Part shown: piece by piece, positions 12,000-25,584 of the stretch | Position numbering within the stretch: position 1 is the stretch's first letter | Layout: each line of letters begins with the position of its first letter | Source: Phymorhynchus buccinoides | Lineage: Eukaryota > Mollusca > Gastropoda > Neogastropoda > Raphitomidae | Assembly (NCBI GenBank): GCA_017654935.2 | Contig: CM065699.1 | Span: forward strand, 10,983,468-11,047,467 | Direction of reading: 5' to 3' | Length of the DNA: 64,000 nucleotides | Position numbers and translations under genes: made by a program | Notes under the pieces: generated by a model | What the model was told of the DNA's origin: nothing | The model's input: the letters and a program-made list of their open reading frames with translations, nothing else | The model's database searches: none

Positions 12000-12850
12000 T
12001 GTTCAACCTCGATAATCTTTTTAAACTAAACTTTGCACATGTGTACACATTATAGACATTGCAGAGTGATTTGAAGCAACTGACTAAGAAACTTAAAACT
12101 GTAATTCAAGCTTAAATAGGGACAAGAGTTGTTTCATTTGTAGCTTAAAGTGATGATTAAAACAACAATGATTGCTCAAAAAGCGTCACAGCTATGCCAA
12201 TCTAATTGCTAAGCAAAATCACTAAAACGAACAATCAAAAGAAAGGGCACATCAAGAGACAATCAAAAGAAAGGGCACATCAAGAGGCCGTGAGGCCTGG
12301 CTGCCCTGAAGATCTGACCTGACCTGACCTGATAGGAAACTCAGTTCAATGTTGAATCTTTTAGCGAAAACATTACACTTGCACACAAAATTCAACCTTT
12401 TCAGATTAACGTTGAACAATATCAAATAACATCACAGTTAAGAACATTGACGGGCTAAAACTGAAAGCATAATCAGAACACCAAGTTGAACAGAGTTGTA
12501 GAGTACAGTTTTACAACCTTAATCATCTTTTTAAACTAAACTTTGTAAATGTGTGCACATCATATAGACATTGCAGAGTGATTTGAAGCAACTGACTAAC
12601 AAATTTGAAACTGTACTTGAAATGTAAATAGGGACAAAAGTGTTGGTTTCATTTTTGTAGCTTAAAGTGGTAGGAAACTCAGTTCAATGTTGAAGCTTTT
12701 AGCAAAAACATTACACTTGTACACAAAATTCAACCTCGGAAAAAAAAAAGGTTTTCAGATTAACGTTGAAGAATATCAAATGATACCACAGTTAAGAACA
12801 TTGGCGGGCTACAACTGAAAGCATAATCAGAACACCAAGCTGAACACAGT
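12000..12850 (+). repeat. Partial tandem duplication of about 0.5 kb
   Basis: The block from CTTTTTAAACTAAACTTTG through GATTTGAAGCAACTGACTAA occurs at about 12016 and again at about 12527. The block from GGAAACTCAGTTCAATGTTGAA through AAGCATAATCAGAACACCAAG occurs at about 12336 and about 12672. The second copy lacks about 170 bases present in the first, including a doubled CAATCAAAAGAAAGGGCACA unit and GACCTGACCTGACCTGA. There is no coding content. Confidence 0.65.
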
Positions 12851-13276
12851 TTCAGGCCTACTTATCCATCCGTATCTCTGTATATAAAAATGTGAAAATA
12901 CGGGTTTCAATATTTGTGTCTTTATGTTCACACACAATATTAGTCTTGTCTATGGTAGACCATCAAGTTTGCTCATTTTAGTCTATTTCTCTGACTATCG
13001 CTCCTAAAAACCTAAGTACATGTCTTGAAGTCAAATATGGGCTTTTTAAACTTGAGTTTATTGTTTTAAACACTGAGCGTCAAATACAAATTTAGTGATT
13101 GCTTCACACCTGAAACTGCACTTTCATCAGGCACATGTTTTTGCTGGGAAAAAGCATAGACTTGCTGTTTTTCATAGTATGTTTTTGTTGCTTTTCAAGC
13201 CTGTTGAAGTGTTAGGCACTTTAAATTAAACAGAAAAGCAGCCGACAAACTACATTTTTATTTTGTAAATAAAAAC

Positions 13277-13277
13277 T

Positions 13278-13343
<66 letters not shown>

Positions 13344-13359
13344 TTAACATAACACACAC

Positions 13360-13412
<53 letters not shown>
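13277..13412. repeat. (CA)n microsatellites
   Basis: Two long CA arrays are separated by a short ATTTAACATAACACACACTA spacer. Further CA-rich sequence continues to about 13650 in degenerate form. Confidence 0.85.
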
Positions 13413-13414
<2 letters not shown>

Positions 13415-13809
13415 TGTGAATTCATGCATATGTGACACACAGGTACATACACATTTTTATGTTCCAGGCATGTGCCCACATGCATACACATGCAAGAATG
13501 TATACATGCACATACACACACACACACATATACATCAGTCAAACAAGCACATGCTGGTACACACACTCATCCACCCACACCCACTCAAAATCATGCACCT
13601 ACACCCACAATCACACACGAGTGCGAGCACGCACGCACGCATGCACACGCACACCATTTTCTCATGCATGGCAAAACGTTAAGGCAGAGTCAGCATTCAG
13701 AGTTGGACTAAATTTATTTATTTAGGAAACTTATATAGCGCATTACCTTAAAGCTCAATGAAATTATGTTTACATTGCCATATTAATTTAAAAAAGAAAC
13801 ACATGTAAA

Positions 13810-13811
<2 letters not shown>

Positions 13812-13878
<67 letters not shown>
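13812..13878. repeat. (CA)n microsatellite
   Basis: A pure CA tract of roughly 65 bases with no gene context. Confidence 0.85.
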
Positions 13879-13881
<3 letters not shown>

Positions 13882-14559
13882 TACAGCTGTGTACGGTAAC
13901 CATACATCTATTTGATTGGCTACAATTTTCGTCACTTGCAAAGGTTAAGCTTTGTTTGCCCCACACTAAGCATTCTCACTGAATATACTCGGTAGAAACA
14001 ACTTTTTGCTTTTCTCAGGTAAGGGATAGGGCTAGGACAAGGTTATGGTTGGGTTTGGGTTAGTCTTCATAAGTGGCTGAAATGGCCACTTGCCATCATC
14101 CAATCAAAATTATGTATGGTCACTGCACACAACTGTATGTCACACACACACACAGGCATGCATGCACACGAGCGTGCGCACGCACACACATATGCACACT
14201 GATGTTTGGCTTGTCATGTTAAGAAAACAAAAACCTCCTTGTATGGTAGGTCTTGACAAAACGACTAATTGCTGCAGACGTGCAGTCGAGTTGCACTATT
14301 AAACGCAAAATCTGCATCTATCATCAGCAAAGAGCAACTCGCGTGGAGACCTCCATTCGCTTTGTTTCTAAGGCAGTCGAGCATTGCTGAAATGCTTCCC
14401 GTTATCACTGTTGGTGCAGAAATGGATTTCCACAGTGCGTTCGATGAAGGCACATAGATCACAGATGCTCAAAGATGATTCCAAATAAACAGAGAAGGTG
14501 CCATAGCCCAACCTTGGTTAACTCCACTTCTAACATTAACAACAACAGTAACGACAAAA

Positions 14560-14629
<70 letters not shown>
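14560..14629. repeat. (ACT)n trinucleotide array
   Basis: About 23 uninterrupted ACT units. It lies in intergenic sequence; the poly-Val frame on the other strand is an artefact. Confidence 0.9.
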
Positions 14630-14951
14630 GGCCTACCACTACCAGTCCACTCACCTGCATAGACGGACTAGATAAAGCATCGTTTGTAGATGATAAACAA
14701 AATTTGATCACACAAAATCAACATTGCACAAACGTTGGCGTTACCTAAAAGTGCGACGTGCGAACTGAACGGAGCTTGTGTATAGTTTTAGCTGCACGCG
14801 AGGTGGTAAGGGTGGGAGGAGAAGGGGTGGCGCAGAGGTGGGGGGGGAGGTGGCTGTTCTAATTGGGTATTGTACTTTCACTTTCGATGTACACCGCCAC
14901 ATAACGAAACCTAAAAGCCCGAGAACAGGGGCCAGCGTATGACTTGGTGTA

Positions 14952-14998
14952 TAATAACCAAAGACACTGTATTCCCATTACAGTGTCTTTGTAATAAC
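14952..14998. repeat. Perfect 13-bp hairpin between 7-bp direct repeats
   Basis: CAAAGACACTGTA (14959-14971), a 7-base loop and the exact inverse TACAGTGTCTTTG (14979-14991) form a perfect stem. TAATAAC stands immediately on both sides (14952-14958 and 14992-14998). This is the layout of a very short foldback insertion with a 7-bp target duplication. Confidence 0.65.
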
Positions 14999-15830
14999 TA
15001 CAAAAACTAGTTGGCTGTGTTGATTTTGAGCTCATTTTAGCCAGATCTTTTTTTTTTAATTAAAAAAAGTTATTTGCAGCAATAAAATAATATATGGCAA
15101 AATAATTTATCAATAACATTATTTTATTCGTTATCGGAGATAGCTTCATGTTTGAAAAGAGCAAGACAAGCTGCACTTTCCGGCCACTGAATCCTTTCAG
15201 GCAAAGGATCCGTCAGTCGGTCTGCTAGTCTTATCTACTAAGCCACGGCTGACCGCAATTCTATCATCACCCCCACCCCCACCCCTACCCTCCGCTCCCT
15301 CCCACCCCCAACTCCATTCATAGTCAACCATTTTCCCACTCCCTGTTATGTCTACATGGCCCTCCGATCCCCCCCCCCCCCCCTTCCCACCCTCCTTCCT
15401 TCTCCTCATTGTCTTTGTAGGCGTCGTCGCATTCTCATGCACACACCCCAGACAGCGTCGCATTACACTGAACAGGAAAAACCCGTTGGGTTTTGAAAGA
15501 ATCGAAAGAAAAAATTGTGTTAATGTGTGTACTTTGAGAAACAATAATTACACAATTATAAGTACACAAACAGCCCCCTCCCCGTGCACGCTATCTCACG
15601 CCACGCGCGCACGCACGCACACAAGCACACGTACGCGTGCAACCCCCCCCCCCCCCTCCCCCCGCTCAGTACCACACACTAGGCACTACACATCACGCAG
15701 TCCTAGGTCCTATCGCCATCAAAAGTTGCCGCCTCTAATCACATCCACATCCCCCTCCCCGCCGTTCGTTCGCCCGTTCTCGCCTCAAATTGTTTTAACG
15801 CAGTGTGAAGAATAGGTGTCGTTTGATCAT

Positions 15831-16425
<595 letters not shown>

Positions 16426-16725
16426 GTGTTGTTGTTCTTTAAGTTAACGTCTTTTCACTTAGAAGTGATATTAGACATGAAAGTGTGTGTGTGAATGTGT
16501 GCGCGTGGGAATGTGCATGTGTATCTGTGTGTGCTTAAAGTGCATATTTATAAGTAACATTAGGGGATGTATGCTTAGTTAAAACAGTTTAAAAAATATT
16601 TTTAAAAAAATTAAAACACAAAAAACATAATAATGATAATAAAATAAAATAAAAACTCCAGAATTGAACTATTATGAAATAAAAATGCAAACATTCTATC
16701 AACAAAAACCCAACAGCAATCATAG

Positions 16726-16730
<5 letters not shown>

Positions 16731-16800
<70 letters not shown>
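16731..16800. repeat. (GT)n microsatellite
   Basis: About 34 GT units, then GCGCGCGCACTCGCGCACACGTGTGTG, an alternating purine-pyrimidine palindrome-like stretch. Confidence 0.85.
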
Positions 16801-17046
16801 TGTGCGCGCGCACTCGCGCACACGTGTGTGAACAACCTAAAGCATACCATTATTATGTTCTCTTTCCTTTCCTAACTAAACGATTCGACGAAACGGGAAA
16901 AGATACAACGGGACGTTTCCCACGGCACTACAAACCTTCACCCGACTCTGACCCCACCCCTCCCCCCTCTACCACTCCTCTCCCCCTCCCCTGTCTCCTT
17001 ATCATGTTGGTGTTCAGTTATTTCCCAAAATCAGGAGCGGATAGTG

Positions 17047-17294
17047 GGGGGGGGGGGGGGGGGGGGGGGTCCATGCTTTCTTGAGCCCCCTTTGCCCGAA
17101 GGGTAAAAACTAAGAAAATTACTCAACTTTTTCTTTAATAATCCCTAAATTGCAACATTGTCCGGGTACTTCGCCCCTTGGGACCCGACAAGGCCACTAC
17201 AACTTAAATTAATCCAGGACTTATGCAGGACCTATGCAGTCCCTGGACTCCCCGCGGACCTCCTCCCCCCCCCCCCCCCCCCCCCCCCCCCCCT
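17047..17294. repeat. Poly-G and poly-C runs flanking a repeat
   Basis: A run of about 24 G lies at 17045-17069 and one of about 28 C at 17266-17293. Phrases such as GGAGCGGATAGTGGGG and ACGAATTATTTGGTCCGCCCCTGC on either side suggest one dispersed element with homopolymer segments. No coding potential is seen. Confidence 0.5.
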
Positions 17295-17372
17295 TACGAA
17301 TTATTTGGTCCGCCCCTGCCCATCTAATCAGAGAAAGTCGCTTCTAGCCCACCACCAGCTTCCTGTGTCGTG

Positions 17373-17553
<181 letters not shown>

Positions 17554-17714
17554 CTTATTATTTTGATTGTTATTTAATGTGTTATAATACTGTTTCTATT
17601 ATTGTTACATTTTGGCCTTGTGTTTTCGCTTGTTTATGGATTCCTTTTGTTTGAGGACCTCATGAAAAGAAGCATTTTATGCTTATTGAGCTATTCCAGT
17701 GTCCTGTGTCGTGC

Positions 17715-17745
<31 letters not shown>

Positions 17746-17789
17746 CAGTTTTCCAGTGTCCAGTGTCTCTCTGCACCGCCCGTGACCAA

Positions 17790-18742
17790 TGCTGAGACAC
17801 ACACTCGTGTGCGCGTGGGTTACTTTCAGTTTCGCGCTCTTTTCGAACCGTGTCTTGTTTTCCTGTATAGTGTAGGCCCAAAATAATGCAGTCGAAAGAG
17901 ACACCTTTGCTCAGATGGCCTTTGTCATTGGTTAGCATGCGTCATGCTGCTGTTATGCGCCTACTCATTTTACTAATGGTTTCCTTTACGCACTTGGTAT
18001 GGAGTGAAAGTTGTGAAAGTTGCATGTTTTATGTAGTGTCTAAGCGTTTGTATCTTAGCATGTCTGGAAATGATCTGATCGTATTATGATTATGCACACA
18101 AATATTTTCTTTTTAAGTTGTTTTGCATGCTTTTCATATCTCATGTGTGTTTTTATGTGATTGAATTGCAGGCGTTGCCACAATTTAATTTATCAATCTT
18201 GAGACAATAAAGTTCTTTGAATTGAATATAAGTGTATATAGATTAAAAAAATATATATAAAAAAGCAACAAGATTTCCATGGTATGTATGGTGCGCACTG
18301 ACCCGTACCGGTGCGCAATGACCAATTTGTCACAGTCTTTATAAATCCGTTTGCTTCTAAAAAAACCAGTTTCAGTTACAAACCAGAACGTTGATACAGT
18401 GGAAGCAAAAACATGTTAACAGAAGCTGGTGATCTAAATCTTTTCCAATAGCGAACTGGAGATCCACAAACTGACGTCATGTTACGATAATGCCTTAAGG
18501 GGTAGGCAACCCCCCTCAGTACTCTAGCTTGACTTTGTGTGCGACAGAACAGCTGTGGTTAGCCATTTGGTGAATCTGACATCCTGGGCCGCATCTATCG
18601 GTCCTAAGGAACAATTCTACCAAGTTTCATTAAAATCCGTTCAGTAGTTGTTTTAAACGAAATTATATTGAAAATCAATCACATTAGGATAGCAGCATAA
18701 TCCACAAATTCAAACAAGCACAGCAAGCTGAAAGCTTATATA
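17790..18742. other. Intergenic, probable LINE 3' tail at 18120-18230
   Basis: There is no gene. GAGACAATAAAGTTCTTTGA followed by ATTGAATATA near 18200 looks like the polyadenylation end of a non-LTR element, but no open frame precedes it. The rest is unassigned. Confidence 0.35.
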
Positions 18743-18744
18743 TG

Positions 18745-19606
<862 letters not shown>

Positions 19607-20019
19607 TGGGACTGGAAGTTTACTGTCATTAGCTGAACAGCTATAATGACAGGGGGGGGGGGGGGGTCAACAAATTCAATGAGAGAGACAGACAGACAGA
19701 GAGAGACAGACAGAGAGAGAGATGCACAGGTCTTCGTTCCCATTCCAGTGTGCCCCTGTTCTTACAGAACTGGGAACGAATGAAAGTTGGGGTTCAACGT
19801 CCGCTCGGCTACATACAGAGCACGTGTGCGACGAACCATCAACCAACCACCACAACCATCGTTCAGCGCTTGGAGCAGATCCTGGAGGTACTGCAATACC
19901 AGAGCATGCCTACAGCCATATAAAGCTATAACTGGGAGTACAAAACACAGCGTTCTTCGTGGACCCTACAGTCCAGTTAATGGTGTGACATGACGGTTGA
20001 TGGAATGAAAGAATGAAAA

Positions 20020-20072
20020 ATGGTATTTTACGTCCTCTCGGTCTGGAACAGACACATATGGGACTTTTGTAA
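20020..20072 (-). repeat. Dispersed about 130-bp repeat, partial copy
   Basis: TTTACGTCCTCTCGGTCTGG and AACAGACACATATGGGAC match the inverse of the core in the copies at 63378 and 5072. Confidence 0.55.
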
Positions 20073-20582
20073 ATGCAAAGATGGAAGAAGCAAAGGGTCA
20101 TTTTTGTGATAGAATGTGATGGAATGTGTCACGCACGCACGCCCCATTTTCTCCTCTACACCCCCACCCCCCTCTTTTCTAGTTCATCCATCCACTCTTT
20201 ATTCTTATGGGCTGGGCTACAATCTTGTGACATCACAGGATTGCCGACAGAAAGGGGCATCCTTTGCTTTCATTCATTCCCCTCTCTCCTTTGGGCTAAA
20301 CAACGTCATGGGATTCTGACACCGAAGCTGCAGTAGCAGCGCATGACTGCCGTGTAAAAGCAAAAAGCGCATGACCATTGGTTATACTGAAAGCGCGTGA
20401 TCTGTAGCTTTCTCGGCTCTTAGTCTAGTCACAAGCAAACTAAAACCTGGCTGAATTAACACTGTAGGAACAGACCCTCTGCTTGTTACCTGTCAGTAAT
20501 ACTATTAGCCCAACTCGTAAGTAATATTGAATGTGTTTGGGTATAAAATAATTGCTTGCTTCTGTATTTGATTCAAATCCGA

Positions 20583-21210
20583 CACTGGCGTAGGAACGGG
20601 GGGGGGGGGGGGGGGGGCAGCTGCCCCCCCCCCCCCCCCCCCCTGGCTTCGAGGAGGGAGGGCAGACGTATCTCTCTGCCCCCCAAACATTTATAACGGC
20701 AACCCCCCCCCCCCCCCCCCCCCCCCAACAAAAAAAAAAAACCCAGAAAGGACACAAGGAAACGAAAGAGTTAATAGTCTCAGCCCATTCACTACACATT
20801 GCAGGGGTTCCACCCCCTCAGACAAAAAATGGAAAGAAAAAGAGGAAGACAAATTGTAGTTCCATGCTACAGTTATTCTCTCATGAGAAGCCTTGATTGC
20901 ATCTTTTACATTCAAATTATCATCAGCTTCTGGGAGGCAATCCCCCCAGACCCATCACCCCACCCCAACTGACCACTTGGAGCTACCCCCTCCCCTCTTC
21001 CATGACTGGCTGATCCGCCCCAAACATGGTTGTATTTTTATGCTTTTTTGTTGTCTCCTTTCAATTCACATCATGTTTTATTTAATTCATGGATTTTGTT
21101 ATATCATTGATTATGATTATGTTTAAAAATAACAATAATAAAGTATTTTTGTAGGATTTACTAAGTCATGTAATTTAACCTATCCATCCATTCGTCTTGT
21201 CCGTGCGCTT

Positions 21211-21241
<31 letters not shown>

Positions 21242-21273
21242 CATGGCTTGAAAAAAACGTTCCTACGCCACTG
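20583..21273. mobile_element. Element bounded by inverted CTGGCGTAGGAACG ends
   Basis: The left end reads CACTGGCGTAGGAACG and the right end CGTTCCTACGCCACTG, inverted and about 690 bases apart. Each end leads into a long G or C homopolymer (about 20600-20617, 20625-20643, 20704-20726 and 21211-21240). The ends resemble CAGTGGCGTA-type hAT termini, which is inference. I could not find an 8-bp duplication. Confidence 0.45.
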
Positions 21274-22811
21274 AATCCTATGTTCCATGTTGAGTAAGTA
21301 GTAGAGGTGTTAAGTGAAAAGATTTGGGGAAATGTTGGTCTAAATCTGTGCACATATTCATTGTGTTTGATTTAGACTTTAACTCTTTTTGTGCAAGAAC
21401 CTGATTCTATCCCTAATTTTATGTTTCCTTTTTATACATACATGTGTATGTGTGAAACTACTTGGTTGCAAACTTGCAGCTTTTAACAATATTTTTGCAT
21501 AATCTAAGTTTGTTCACTTTACATTCCTTTCCAAGTGTTGGACTGAGAATGATATCTGCTTGCTCAGTTGCTTGATCATATATATTATATTTTGATCTGG
21601 CTTGGGACTGAATCATAACAGTTGATTCCAGTAAACCTTTCATGTTTTATTTCAGTTTGACAACTGAAATTCATATTATTTTTCATAGTACTATTGTACA
21701 AGTGCGGCCTTCTAGCCGGTTGGGATTCACTAATCTCCCGTCGGCTGAAGCCCATATCTCTAATCCATAGAGATCTACACCCATATTCTCCTGTGATTCT
21801 CAGCAGGGCATTGTGGTCAGGAAGCCTAACCCCTGACTCACAACCAACAAGACAGTGTCGTATTCAAGGTGCCACCGCACCCAGAAACCGCGAGGAGACC
21901 ACACCTGTGCCGTGCCATCCCGCGACATGATGATGCCCCATCCAGGACACCTAGGCGACCTCTCACATGCAGAGCCAGCCTAGTCACCCCAGCACTCACC
22001 GATTCCGACAGAGGAAACTTACTTAAGCTAAGTCCTTGGGACAGTGCAAATAACTCTAATTTTAGCCTGGACATTTGATAATATAAGTGACCATTCCGGC
22101 TTGGGGCTATCAGACAGTCTTGTATAATCCTTTCGGATTTCACTTTTCATACATATTTTGTTTGGGCGCCGTTGAGCTTTCTTATTGCTTCATAATCTGT
22201 TATTCAGATTTGTGAGTAAATAAAATGTAGGCCTACAAAGTGTACAAATAATTCTCACCCTTTTGTCAGACGGATGAGAGTGGAAGTTTCATAATTTTCA
22301 TGTAAAAACCTACTTCTCTCTGTCTGTCATTTAGAGCAAATCTACCACTTGTATTTCCTTCAATCATACGAGCCAGAACTCGGGCAAAAATATAAATCTA
22401 TTATTAGATGAAAAGGGGCCTGGAAGTCGCTCCTCTCCCACACCTTAGAGACGTGGGCTCCAAGGAAAATCATTCTCAATGAAAATGTAACACTTTAAAA
22501 GTCTTCCCCTAGAGACTTCACCTTTAGCCCATTCCATCGTCACAATTTTCATCATGACACTGGACAGTTAGAGAGTCATTTTCATCATGGACACTGGACA
22601 GTTAGAGGGTCATTTTCATCATTTTCTGCCAGTTGATATCTTTAAGCAGAGCGATTGGAACGCATCAGCTCGTCAGTCAAAAATCGAATTCACTATGTAG
22701 ACTTTAGGCTATCAAAATAATCGAATTCACTGGGATTGTTTTAGTATGGCTTGTTATTTGGTCATTTTTGAGACATGATCAGGTCTCCGGAGATGGACAT
22801 TGAACACATCG

Positions 22812-22815
<4 letters not shown>
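21274..22815. other. Intergenic, no gene recognised
   Basis: The sequence at 21690-22080 is more GC-rich than its surroundings and has overlapping open frames on both strands, but none matches a family I know. A small direct duplication (CATTTTCATCATG..ACACTGGACAGTTAGAG) lies at about 22546-22615. Confidence 0.4.
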
Positions 22816-22860
<45 letters not shown>

Positions 22861-22871
22861 GCGCGCGCGCG
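22816..22871. repeat. (CA)n-(CG)n alternating tract
   Basis: A CA array passes directly into about 13 CG units. Long alternating CG is a strong Z-DNA former and is unusual in a genome where CpG may be methylated. Confidence 0.85.
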
Positions 22872-23259
22872 AACGTGGGTGTATAAGTGTGATAATTGCT
22901 GCCATTTTTAAAGATGTTAAAAAATAAATTAAAATCGAAAATGTGTGCTCTCTAAGGGGCTGTTTGGTGATTCATTGACCAAGACACACACACACACACA
23001 CACACAGTTTATACGCACATGCCTGACTTTATAACAGTGGAATATCTTTGACATTTTCTTAGGCAGATTTACCTTAAAAAAAAGAAAGAAAGAAAGAAAA
23101 CCTCTCAGCCGTGTAAAAAGTCCAAATTGAAAGGACAGTTACAAAACACGGCCTCCTGGCTTCCCATAATGTGAAAACGAAGGACAATAAAAGTGGACTT
23201 GCAAGAATGCCATGACATTTGCTGAGGTTATGTATACATTAACGCGATCACAGAAACTC

Positions 23260-23640
23260 GGGGGCTGCACACCTCAAATTACACCTGTCACATGATCGGA
23301 ACCGAGTGCTATGTGGCGCCATCTGGGGCTTTTGACACTCAGCGACACTGAAAATGTCGACCGCTAGGCCTAGCACAAAAATGCATCAGTGACAGCGACA
23401 GTGCAGGGCTCTTCCGGGTAAGTCGAAGCTTTTCTTGATATTTTCAACCGTTTGTTTGTGCTTTATTGAGCCTCGTTGTAACTGCTAGAGCGTTCGATCG
23501 TGTCAGTGTCGTCTGCTTCCGCCTTCTGTCCATCTCGCCCATTTGATTTTTGTTGTCAAAACTTCCAGATCGCGCATCTGAGTGTGGCTACTCAAGCGTG
23601 AGGTAAGTTTGCTTCTTGTTCTCCAATGAACTAAAAGAAA
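23260..23640 (+). promoter_or_regulatory. Candidate promoter / 5' non-coding exon of PPP1R16
   Basis: This low-repeat, GC- and CpG-richer stretch precedes the first coding exon by about 3.6 kb. It contains an ETS-like CTTCCGGG at 23411-23418 running into a consensus splice donor (CCGG|GTAAGT, GT at 23418), and a second donor-like GAG|GTAAGT with GT at 23603. A splice-acceptor candidate (T-rich tract then ATAG, ending 27104) stands in front of the coding start. Leader exon and promoter are inferred; no TATA box was identified. Confidence 0.3.
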
Positions 23641-24479
23641 CGGTAATTGGCGATCGTGTGTTTTATCTCTTTGAAAGCTCCCAAATCCCAGAGTCAGAGT
23701 GTAGCTCGGCTTGAGTCACGTCACCTATTTTGCAAGAAGTATTATGTATAGACTATAGACATAGTAGGCTGGCTACGCCCGAGTTTGTCGTTGGAATGCC
23801 TAGACAGACTACTAGTCTACTGTGAATTATCAGACGACAGTGCGTGGGAGGAGAATAGTCGGCAAGTCTCACTTTGACTTGTCAAACTCTCCTACTTAGG
23901 CCTATCCTTCTAGGTCTACTAGTACTACACCTTGGTGAAAATGCCTGCTTTAAGTCCAACATGGATTCCAAACTGTATCCCCTGTTCACGGCTGTTGTAT
24001 CAATTTGAGTGGAGTTTCTAGAAGCTGAAGAGAAAACTGCAGCAGAACTTTCAGCGTGTTGAAGTTGGCTGCCTAAGCCTAAGGAGAAGAAGAAGAATTC
24101 GCACATCAGTGTTGACACATGGGTGATCACCGGCGGTTCAAAGAGGACAAGTGGGGACGGACAACTGTCTGGGATTATCGTGGTCGAGCAGACCTGTAAG
24201 AGCAGGAGGCGGCCAGTCATAACGCAAATGTATAGCCTTTGTTGATTGTGGGCACTTAACCGGAAGAAGAGAAGAAGACACTACTGCCAGTGCCATGGCA
24301 AGCTGGTTTTACCAACTGTAAAAAAAAACCCACACCCAGCACCGTCACTCGATCATTTACGCATTGGACTGTAGAGGGGAAGTATTGTTTGTTATTTTGA
24401 TCTTGTTGGTTTTTTGCTCCCTTTGTAAAGTTTGTTGCCTGCTTTTTGCTCCTTTTGCTATTTTTGCTGTTTGCTGTTT

Positions 24480-24575
24480 CTTTATTTGTCTGTGTTGATA
24501 AAGGCGCATTCGCCGAAATATCCAGTAGTTTTGTTTTGTCTCTTGTGAATAAAATAACGTCACCTTACACTTATC
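24480..24575 (+). repeat. Retroelement-tail-like sequence with GGCG/CGCC stem
   Basis: TTGATAAAGGCGCATTCGCCGAAAT, with a short stem GGCG CATT CGCC followed by GAAA and then AATAAAATAACGTCACC, resembles the 3' region that follows the open frame in some Penelope-type and other retroelements. No protein-coding part was found nearby. Confidence 0.25.
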
Positions 24576-24994
24576 GTGTAGTTTGATTGTTAAGTATTTA
24601 CCATCTGTAGGTAAATGTTTAGCACAGTATGTGTACACAGTTAGGGCACAGTTATCTGATTCTGAGTTCATACTTTGTGTATAGCCACGTCTATTGTTTC
24701 GCAATCCAAATGACATTCATTTCACTACTGATTAACCAGCCGCATAGCGAAAGCTGGTTTATGTTTTTTAGGCTGTCTGTTTGTTCCTGGCTGGCAGACT
24801 ATGTTACCACAATGGCTTTTGAATGGAGAGACCCAGGACCTTCACATTTTGCATGCGGATAGGTAGTTAGGATATCTAGTCCAAGTTCGAAAATGAAAGT
24901 CATTGGTCAATGTCACAGGAGCCGAAAATGCTGCCATGTGACTGGTGGTCAAGTCGTCTTCATGCTCTAGTTGATTGAATTTGATCAATCACCT

Positions 24995-25095
24995 ATTCTG
25001 CATCATAAATAAACTACAGTGCTGTGGCAATCAGTATTTGCTCACACTAAGTCACAGTGGCTGGTACTTCGCTACAAGTACCAGTGATGACTTGC
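24995..25095 (+). repeat. 101-bp direct repeat, copy 1
   Basis: Identical by eye to 26610-26710, from ATTCTGCATCATAAATAAAC to CAGTGATGACTTGC. The two copies bracket 1.5 kb that includes the inverted copy of PPP1R16 exon 1 at 25585-25852. Confidence 0.9.
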
Positions 25096-25584
25096 ATCAA
25101 ATTACATTGTATGTATGTGTCAGTGAGTAAGTAATAAATTCATATTACTTCCTCAGTTCATGGAAGTGGAAGAGAAATCAGGATAATACAAATTATATGT
25201 CTAACAGTAAGTTGAGTAACACTACTAGTCATTGCAGTTTAAGAAGACATATAGTTGCACTAATAGCAGTTACAAAATATGCATTGTGCCCGCCCCCCCC
25301 CCCCCCCCCCCACACACACACACAGTGACACACACACGTCACATGTTCAAAATAAACATTGACTCACTCTCGCAGGGAAAACTTTGATACGTGCTCTAGA
25401 ACGACTAAAATGTTCTGTATCTCGCAAGGTCAAGGAGATTATTATTTTACCTCCGCTTGTTTGTTTGTTAGTGATGATAAAGTTGGAGGCATTCAAAACA
25501 GCCCTCCATAAACACCTCCACCAAACCACCCTGTCTTAGTCCCCCCCCCCCCCCCCCCACCCTTCCCCCCTTGCCCCAACTGTG
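25096..25584. other. Spacer, no gene
   Basis: AT-rich sequence with poly-C runs at about 25292-25310 and 25541-25558 and a short CA block. No coding signal. Confidence 0.5.

Noticed and set aside
15348..15815. 155-codon Pro/Ser/Thr-rich frame
   Set aside because: The sequence is a C-rich, low-complexity stretch with no motif and no splice context.
21694..22143. Overlapping open frames on both strands
   Set aside because: Moderately GC-rich, but the frames overlap antisense and neither is recognisable. It could be part of an unknown repeat.
24357..24862. Lys/Gln-rich minus-strand and short plus-strand frames
   Set aside because: Composition follows the T-rich plus strand and no domain is visible.
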